Assembly (NCBI RefSeq): GCF_010730195.1
Contig: NZ_AP022613.1
Span: 4,898,001 to 4,962,000, forward strand
Direction: 5' to 3'
Length of the DNA stretch: 64,000 nucleotides
DNA from: Mycobacterium conspicuum
GTDB taxonomy: Bacteria; Actinomycetota; Actinomycetes; Mycobacteriales; Mycobacteriaceae
Below are positions 59,322 to 64,000 of the stretch, one piece after another. Each line of letters begins with the position of its first letter. Position 1 is the stretch's first letter. Under the pieces are notes generated by a model, which did not search any database, was not told the DNA's origin, and worked only from the letters and a program-made list of their open reading frames with translations. The position numbers and the translations under genes are program-made.

Positions 59322-59481
59322 TTTCTGCCTCCTGTAGCCGCGGTACGCCGTGGGCGAAGAGCTTGGAACCATCTCTCGGGCTTGCAATGATACGGCTCCG
59401 TATATTTATAATTACCCTTGGCTGTATATTTTTGTCAACCAGTCATCGGCTTTGGTCGAACGACGACGAAACGGAGATGTC
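59322..59481. promoter_or_regulatory. AT-rich divergent promoter region with palindromic operator and GTATATTT repeats
   Basis: The region between the Rieske operon and the 59482 gene is notably AT-rich for this genome (59400-59440). It contains ATACGG-CT-CCGTAT at 59390-59403 and two direct GTATATTT repeats (59400 and 59423). This is typical of a divergently regulated, inducible promoter. Confidence 0.6.
59390..59403. promoter_or_regulatory. Candidate operator ATACGG-CT-CCGTAT
   Basis: A perfect 6-base inverted repeat with a 2-base spacer, 69-82 bases before the Rieske ATG and 79 bases before the divergent gene. The form fits TetR-family operators. No regulator gene lies adjacent. Confidence 0.55.
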
Positions 59482-60087
59482 ATGGCTGGTCTAGCCGCGG
59501 AAGACCTCAACGCGGACACCCAGGTGTGGCTTCGCCCACGAGGCCGTGCAATTCGACACCGGCTCTTCGTTCTCTGCGACACCGCAGCCGAGGTCATATG
59601 CGCTGCTGGGGGCTGGCTGTTCGATCAAGCGTTGGCGGGCTGCGAGACCATTGCGCTGGTCAACGACCGCACCAATAACCGGGCATTGCGGATCGTGGGC
59701 GCCGAAGCAATCGCTCTCCACACCCCGCAAGCCAGAGCTGCCCTTCGTGCACGACCCGACACACTGATGGTGGCCGCCAACCTATTTCGGCATGACGAGC
59801 AGGTGCGCCACCGCACTCTCGAGGCGATCGACGAGGGTCAGACGAAGGTCATGTTGTGCGGAAACGGCTGGCCGACAGAGTTCGAAGGACTGGGAACGTC
59901 GGTGCACCATCGGCTCAGCATCGCTGCACAGGCGTTCAAGAAGCAGGCGCTCGGAGCTGCAGGCGCGTCCACCAACCTGGTGGGTCTTGTCGAAACGTTC
60001 GGCGGCATTGACCTTCGCACCTGCCGACCGGAGGCCACGAGCCGGGCGGCTGCTGAAAAGCCCGCGATTCATTGGCAAACGGCGTAG
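59482..60087 (+). CDS. Conserved hypothetical protein
   Basis: The 201-residue cytoplasmic protein has no signal peptide, transmembrane helix or motif that I recognise. Its middle part alternates hydrophobic strands with helices (RLFVLCDTAAEVICAAGGWLF, CETIALVNDRTNNRALRIVG, TLMVAANLFRHDEQVRH, TKVMLCGNGWP). A Cys-rich pattern is present (five Cys). ATG 59482 follows CGGAGATGT. It is divergent from the Rieske operon, sharing an operator-like region. It could be a regulator or an accessory enzyme for that pathway, but this is a guess. Confidence 0.65.
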   Translation: MAGLAAEDLNADTQVWLRPRGRAIRHRLFVLCDTAAEVICAAGGWLFDQALAGCETIALVNDRTNNRALRIVGAEAIALHTPQARAALRARPDTLMVAANLFRHDEQVRHRTLEAIDEGQTKVMLCGNGWPTEFEGLGTSVHHRLSIAAQAFKKQALGAAGASTNLVGLVETFGGIDLRTCRPEATSRAAAEKPAIHWQTA

Positions 60088-60146
60088 GGAGCTACACATT
60101 TTCTCCATCAATCGACCTCCAGCGCCGCCCTGTCGGACGGTGAGTT

Positions 60147-60950
60147 ATGAGTGCTAGTGTGCGCCAAAAGTCCGAAGGCAACGATCTAGATTCCGTCCAC
60201 GAAGACAAGACACCAAACGCAGCCCTCGAGATGCAGGCAATGGCCGAATTGGCCGAGGCAGAAGCCGCGGAGGCCGAGGCGCTGGCGGCGAGCGCACGTG
60301 CACGCGCGCGCGCCGTTCGATTGCGCCGACAAGTAGAGCTCGCAGAAGCCTCTGAATCCGCCGAGGCTCAGACGGCGCCTGCTGGAAGCGAGCTCCAAGA
60401 TAATGCCACTCCGGGCACCATGCCGGACGCGCTGAGTTGGTATCGCCGCTGGCTTCGGCGTCCCAGATTGTCCAGCCTCGCAGCAATTCTGACCATCGCC
60501 GTTATTACCTCGTCGCTCGCAGCCACCGTTTACATGGTCATGGAGCGTCACGACGCCTCTCAACAGCGCCAGCGAACAACAGAGTTCGCCGCCGCCGCCC
60601 GGCAGGGCGTCATGGCGCTGACGTCACTAGATTGCAACAACGCGAAACGGGATGTGCAGCGTATCCTCGACAACTCCACTGGCTCCTTCAAGGCCGACAT
60701 GCAAAAGATGGCTGACGATTTCGCAAAGGCTGTGGAAGAGTCCAAGGTGGTCGAGCAGGGTGCCGTTGAGTCCGTGGCCGTAGACCTGGACTCGATGACA
60801 AGGGATTCAGCAGTGGTGTTGGTGGCATCGAAATCGGACGTCACCAATGCCGCTGGCGCAAAGCAGGATCCGCGTGAGTTCAGGCTAATCGTGACGGTCG
60901 TACGCGACGGTGGCCAGCTCAAGATGTCGAAAGTCCAGTTCGTGCCATGA
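60147..60950 (+). CDS. Mce-associated membrane protein, type A (pair 3)
   Basis: The 267-residue protein has an Ala/Glu/Arg coiled-coil (MAELAEAEAAEAEALAASAR type, residues ~28-60), a transmembrane helix (SLAAILTIAVITSSLAATVYMV) and the outer domain AARQGVMALTSLDCNNAKRD, VEESKVVEQGAVESVAVD, SAVVLVASKSDVTNAAG, GGQLKMSKVQFVP. It is most similar to the pair 2 type A protein. It is coupled to the type B gene at 60947 by a 4-base overlap. Likely an envelope accessory protein for an Mce transporter. Confidence 0.85.
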   Translation: MSASVRQKSEGNDLDSVHEDKTPNAALEMQAMAELAEAEAAEAEALAASARARARAVRLRRQVELAEASESAEAQTAPAGSELQDNATPGTMPDALSWYRRWLRRPRLSSLAAILTIAVITSSLAATVYMVMERHDASQQRQRTTEFAAAARQGVMALTSLDCNNAKRDVQRILDNSTGSFKADMQKMADDFAKAVEESKVVEQGAVESVAVDLDSMTRDSAVVLVASKSDVTNAAGAKQDPREFRLIVTVVRDGGQLKMSKVQFVP

Positions 60951-61540
60951 AACTTGATGAAACGCCAGTAATCGAAGACGTCGCCGACACCCTCCCCGAC
61001 AAAGATGCGAGCGCCGGGCGGCTGAAACTCTTCGCGCGCGGCACGAAGCAGTTGTTGCGCGGAAGAACCGCAAGCGTACTAATGGCATTGGTGGCCATGG
61101 CTTCCGTGGCATCGGCGGTGGGGCTGTTCTTCTTCGAATATCGGCCCGACCGGGCCACCGATGCGGCGGCCGCCAAGACTGTGATCACCGCAGCTACCGA
61201 CGGGACGGTCGCCATATTGTCGTATTCGCCCGACACGCTCGATCGCGATTTCGCCTCCGCCAAAACGCGTTTGACGGGTGACTTCTTGTCCTACTACAGC
61301 CAGTTCACCCAGCAGATCGTAGCTCCGGCCGCCAGAAAGAACTCCGTCAAGACGACTGCTGTCGTGCTTCGTGCTGCTGTCTCGGAATTGAGTCTTCACT
61401 CCGCCGTCGTACTGGTGTTCGTCAATCAGAGCACCGTCAGCAAGGATCGGCCGCAAGCAGCCGTAACTCCAAGCAGCGTTCTCGTCACCTTGACGAAAAC
61501 CGATGGGAATTGGCTTATCTCGTCCTTCAACCCGCTGTAG
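60947..61540 (+). CDS. Mce-associated membrane protein, type B (pair 3)
   Basis: The 197-residue protein has a transmembrane helix (ASVLMALVAMASVASAVGLFF) and the type B outer domain: YRPDRATDAAAAKTVITAAT, DGTVAILSYSPDTLDRDF, AKTRLTGDFLSYYSQFTQQIV, VLRAAVSELSLHSAVVLVFVNQ and a terminal GNWLISSFNPL. The high similarity to 47488 suggests recent duplication of the whole pair. It is convergent with the S1-family secreted gene at 61558, 17 bases away. Confidence 0.85.
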   Translation: MKLDETPVIEDVADTLPDKDASAGRLKLFARGTKQLLRGRTASVLMALVAMASVASAVGLFFFEYRPDRATDAAAAKTVITAATDGTVAILSYSPDTLDRDFASAKTRLTGDFLSYYSQFTQQIVAPAARKNSVKTTAVVLRAAVSELSLHSAVVLVFVNQSTVSKDRPQAAVTPSSVLVTLTKTDGNWLISSFNPL

Positions 61541-61557
61541 GGGCCGGAAAGTCACGG

Positions 61558-61962
61558 CTAGGTGTCGCCACGAACCCAGCGAAGCCGGCCGTTCTGCACA
61601 ATGCACGTGAGGAACAGCCCATCCGGCGCTTGCGCCACGTAGTACTCCGGCCAATCCGCGCAATCGGAATTCTCGTCTTTGACTCCGGCCATCGGAGGAG
61701 ACCGGAACCATCTGGGCTCGAATCTCCTGGGCGAACCGCAAAACATCAACCGCCCGGGCTGCGTAGCAAACGAGACGTAGTAATCCGCGGTCCCGAAAAC
61801 ATAGTAGGTGGAGTTATCGCACGGCGCGCCGAGAACCACGTGCGCGGCAATGCCCGGCGTGCAGGTGGGATCGTCGCAGACCGTTGGTCCAGCGGCGGCG
61901 GGCGGCGCCAACAGAGCACCCAAAACCGGCAACGCGGCAGCCGGCGCAACCAACAATCGCAT
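61558..61962 (-). CDS. Secreted protein, family S1 (copy 2; paralogue at 29466)
   Basis: The 134-residue precursor has a signal peptide (MRLLVAPAAALPVLGALLAP) and the same mature blocks as 29466: AGPTVCDDPTCTPGI, VLGAPCDNSTYYVFG, DYYVSFATQPGRLMFCGSPRR, PRWFRSPPMAGVKDE, YVAQAPDGLFL and W-V-R-G-DT. All six cysteines align. It lies 5 bases after the S2-family gene stop on the same strand, so S2-S1 are probably co-transcribed here. Unknown function; strong conservation between copies argues for selection. Confidence 0.8.
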   Translation of the reverse strand: MRLLVAPAAALPVLGALLAPPAAAGPTVCDDPTCTPGIAAHVVLGAPCDNSTYYVFGTADYYVSFATQPGRLMFCGSPRRFEPRWFRSPPMAGVKDENSDCADWPEYYVAQAPDGLFLTCIVQNGRLRWVRGDT

Positions 61963-61967
61963 TCACG

Positions 61968-62582
61968 TCACCCAATCTTGTCTAGCCGGAAGGGCATCTC
62001 GATTGCGAGCGCTTTGTTCACTCGACAGGCGCCGCTCGGTCCGATCGTCGCATCCTTGCCAGTAAGTGTTGGCGACCAGTCCGGCCCTGCAAAACCATCT
62101 GGCGTCACGGGAGTAAAGCTGAACATCTGCTGCCCCGCGAATGTGCTGCCGTCAGGGCAAGTTCCCCAATTCGGCACCTCGCGCTTGACGAACCACATCG
62201 AGCCGTCATGCATGATAAGCGGTCCACTCCACCCCTGATCGCTTGTCACTTCGCCCGCGCAATCCTGAGCCGTGCTGCACGAGGACGTTACAGTCCACGT
62301 GCTCGTCACAATCGGCTCGTCATGAAATGAATTGTTTGTCTTCGCCCAAGTACCGACCGACGTCGCACGATATGTGCCGTTGATGGCGTGGCTCACAGAT
62401 GCTCGCGCACACGGTACCCCACCGAGACTGCTCCAAATGGCGGCAGCCAACAGTGTCGCGCCCATCACCCTGCCCTTCGAGCGGCTCTTCCACTGGCCCC
62501 TTGAACGCCTCGTACACGCCGTCGCCCACTTCCAGTTCCAGCCGATCGGGCCCGAATCAAGATAGCTAACAGAGACTTTCAT
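61968..62582 (-). CDS. Secreted or anchored protein, family S2 (copy 2; paralogue at 31677)
   Basis: The 204-residue frame overlaps the Mas type B stop by 4 bases (ATGA), which supports the ATG at 62582. The first ~38 residues are polar and Trp/Arg-rich before the hydrophobic signal-like segment (MGATLLAAAIWSSLGG), so ATG 62465 is an alternative start. The mature domain matches 31677: NGTYRATSVGTWA, TSDQGWSGPLIMHDG, VKREVPNWGTCPDGSTFAGQQ, LTGKDATIGPSGAC, IEMPFRLDKI. It belongs to the mceF'-Mas-Mas-S2-S1 gene run on the minus strand. Confidence 0.72.
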   Translation of the reverse strand: MKVSVSYLDSGPIGWNWKWATACTRRSRGQWKSRSKGRVMGATLLAAAIWSSLGGVPCARASVSHAINGTYRATSVGTWAKTNNSFHDEPIVTSTWTVTSSCSTAQDCAGEVTSDQGWSGPLIMHDGSMWFVKREVPNWGTCPDGSTFAGQQMFSFTPVTPDGFAGPDWSPTLTGKDATIGPSGACRVNKALAIEMPFRLDKIG

Positions 62583-63157
62583 AAGACATCGAGCTTGTCG
62601 ATCAGCCAGGAACCCCGAACCTTCTTCAGCACTACTCGAAGACTGCTCGAGGTCTTCACCGGCTCCGGTTTGTCCCTACTGCTCGTATTCTGTTCAATAA
62701 ATGCAAGCACGACAGCCGAATTCGGATGCAGCTCCGAGACTGCGGCTCGAATTACGCGCACGGTCGTGATGAGTTGCGCCCGTTGAGCCGCGGGCGTCAC
62801 GATTTGTTCGGTGAATTGTTGGTAGAAGGCCCGGTAGTCGCCAGTAACGCGTGACTTCGCGTTCTCAAAATCGCGGCTCAGACCCTGCGGCGAGTACGAC
62901 AGGAGCGCGACCGTTCCTTCAGATGCCGCCTTGACCACCTCGCGGGCGGCGAACTTGTCGGTTTGGCGATCCACGCGGTACTCAAAGTGGAACCACCCTG
63001 CCGCAAACCCGGTCGCGGCAACGAGCAAAACCGTCAACAGTATCGGGCGCCAACTCGCGCGGGGCCGGCGCACCCAGCGCCCAATCCAGCGGAAGCGCGC
63101 CAGCTTGGCGTCGAGTCGAACTACTCCGTCGATATCGGAGTTGCCGCCAACCCTCAC
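62579..63157 (-). CDS. Mce-associated membrane protein, type B (pair 4)
   Basis: The 192-residue protein has a transmembrane helix (PILLTVLLVAATGFAAGWFHF) and the type B outer domain: YRVDRQTDKFAAREVVKAAS, EGTVALLSYSPQGLSRDF, AKSRVTGDYRAFYQQFTEQIV, VIRAAVSELHPNSAVVLAFIEQ and a terminal GSWLIDKLDVL. It overlaps the type A gene at 63154 by 4 bases and the S2 gene by 4 bases. This pair directly follows an mceF, as Mas genes do in well-known mce operons. Confidence 0.86.
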   Translation of the reverse strand: MRVGGNSDIDGVVRLDAKLARFRWIGRWVRRPRASWRPILLTVLLVAATGFAAGWFHFEYRVDRQTDKFAAREVVKAASEGTVALLSYSPQGLSRDFENAKSRVTGDYRAFYQQFTEQIVTPAAQRAQLITTVRVIRAAVSELHPNSAVVLAFIEQNTSSRDKPEPVKTSSSLRVVLKKVRGSWLIDKLDVL

Positions 63158-63927
63158 GGCAGCATCTCGATATCCGCCATCTTGAGCTGGCCGCCATCTC
63201 GCTGCAGAGTCATGACAATTCGCCAGGACCGCGGCGCCGGCGTGTCCTTACCCGGACCAACAGCATCGGCCTTGGACGCGACCAGGATTACCGCTGAATC
63301 ATTTGTCATCGACTCGACAACAACAGATTTCACGACGACCTTGGTGCTGACCTTCGACCGCTCAATCGTTTTGACCAAATCGTCCGCGGTGACCAGCATT
63401 TTGGCCTTAAAAGGACCTGTGCTGTCATCGATGATGTGCTGCACGTCTTTTCGGGCACTGTCGGCACTAATGGACATCAACGTGATAGCCCGTTCGCGCG
63501 CTGCCGCAGTGAACTCTGCGGCGCGCTGATGTTCAGCTGTAAGCGCGCGGTGATGCCACACGACGTAGCCGCTTGCTCCCACGCCGGCGCAGGTAACCAA
63601 TAACGCGGCGGCGACTGCCAAACTCTTTCGCGTCGGTCGACGGAACCAGCTGCGCCGCAGCCGAGCCGGACCGGCCGACGTTAGCGCGAGATTGGGGACG
63701 TCATCCTCAACATCCGCGCCATCAATCTCATCTGCGTCGGCGGAAGCCTTCATGTCGAGCTGCTCGCTTGCCCCAGCCTCGAGTTGCTCGCGCAGCCGTA
63801 TCGCGTGAACGCGTGCGATCGCCGCCCGGGCTTCGGTCCGGGCCACCTCTTCCATTGCTTCTGCGACGCAAGGATCCCGATCAAGGCGAGCGTCGAGCGT
63901 CCCACGTTGATCGTCCGGCGACGGCAT
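63154..63927 (-). CDS. Mce-associated membrane protein, type A (pair 4)
   Basis: The product is ~257 residues from ATG 63927, with GGGGAGGTGACG directly upstream; the longer frame to 63975 runs into mceF. It has an N-terminal helical region (AMEEVARTEARAAIARVHAI), a transmembrane helix (SLAVAAALLVTCAGVGASGYVV), and the outer domain AARERAITLMSISADSARKD, IERSKVSTKVVVKSVVVE, SAVILVASKADAVGPG, GGQLKMADIEMLP. It is 23 bases after the end of the partial mceF, so it belongs to the second mce operon. Confidence 0.87.
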   Translation of the reverse strand: MPSPDDQRGTLDARLDRDPCVAEAMEEVARTEARAAIARVHAIRLREQLEAGASEQLDMKASADADEIDGADVEDDVPNLALTSAGPARLRRSWFRRPTRKSLAVAAALLVTCAGVGASGYVVWHHRALTAEHQRAAEFTAAARERAITLMSISADSARKDVQHIIDDSTGPFKAKMLVTADDLVKTIERSKVSTKVVVKSVVVESMTNDSAVILVASKADAVGPGKDTPAPRSWRIVMTLQRDGGQLKMADIEMLP

Positions 63928-63950
63928 CGTCACCTCCCCGATGGTTCGCG

Positions 63951-64000
63951 TCACGTGGGCAGCATGTCCTGCCACCTTTTGGGCGCGGATGACCTCACGA
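63951..64000 (-). CDS. mceF: C-terminal fragment of a second MceF (enters from right edge)
   Basis: Read on the minus strand, the last 50 bases give VRSSAPKRWQDMLPT and a TGA at 63951-63953. This matches the C-terminus of the MceF at 32230 (VTSKAPKTWKDMLPT) at 10 of 15 positions, including the terminal DMLPT. The gene continues beyond the window. The Mas pair 4 starts 23 bases downstream, the usual place for Mas genes after mceF. Thus a second mce operon lies immediately to the right. Confidence 0.85.
   Translation of the reverse strand, partial: VRSSAPKRWQDMLPT

Noticed and set aside
53614..64000. Recent horizontal transfer of the right end
   Set aside because: It looks somewhat less GC-rich by eye, but there is no integrase, tRNA or flanking repeat, and composition was not measured.

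Overview
The window is high-GC actinobacterial DNA and, by gene content and order, a slow-growing non-tuberculous Mycobacterium. The evidence is an RpfA tail, a moaC2-mog-moaE2 block, an XPB-type helicase, fadA/fadB, a dapC-like aminotransferase, START-domain genes flanking an alpha-methylacyl-CoA racemase, a Kdc-type decarboxylase, and Mce operons. From memory, positions 1-21,900 follow the M. tuberculosis order Rv0867c to Rv0853c in inverted orientation. This synteny was not computed. About 6.2 kb of extra genes (6,300-12,500) sit between the helicase and fadB.

Layout. 1-6,300: rpfA 3' end (+), a molybdopterin operon (-), and an XPB-partner/XPB helicase pair (+). 6,300-12,500: a thiolase-like/DUF35 pair, a small monooxygenase, an LLM oxidoreductase, secreted proteins, a small P-loop protein, and a TetR gene divergent from an FAD monooxygenase with an IdeR-like iron box. 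12,500-21,900: fadB, fadA, aminotransferase, three START-like genes around a racemase (far), and a keto-acid decarboxylase. 21,900-29,460: Bfd-like ferredoxin, FadD3-like ligase plus amidohydrolase, LpqH-like lipoprotein, crotonase, MmpS-like secreted protein, TetR and a P450. 29,460-32,200: small secreted proteins and the first Mce-associated (Mas) pair, which carries a GLPR minisatellite. 32,230-41,745: a complete mce operon (yrbEA, yrbEB, mceA-F) on the minus strand. 42,100-53,600: CaiB CoA-transferase, SDR-ferredoxin-P450 operon, second Mas pair, two-subunit acyl-CoA dehydrogenase, SnoaL-like and epimerase genes, and a nitroreductase. 53,600-59,320: a five-gene Rieske oxygenase/aldehyde dehydrogenase/SDR/SDR/acyl-CoA dehydrogenase operon. 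60,100-64,000: Mas pairs three and four, second copies of the two secreted families, and the last residues of a second MceF. That last fragment shows that another mce operon enters from the right edge.

The most interesting interpretation is a lipid import-and-catabolism island. Mce transporters are surrounded by CoA-ligase, CoA-transferase, acyl-CoA dehydrogenase, crotonase, P450 and Rieske enzymes. Several of the catabolic promoters share a GAGAAT-N3-ATTCTC palindrome, which suggests a common repressor. Four Mas A/B gene pairs, all with the same 4-base ATGA overlap, and two duplicated secreted families look like a repeated accessory module for the Mce machines. The substrate cannot be read from the sequence. 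No tRNA, rRNA, CRISPR array, insertion sequence or phage gene was seen.
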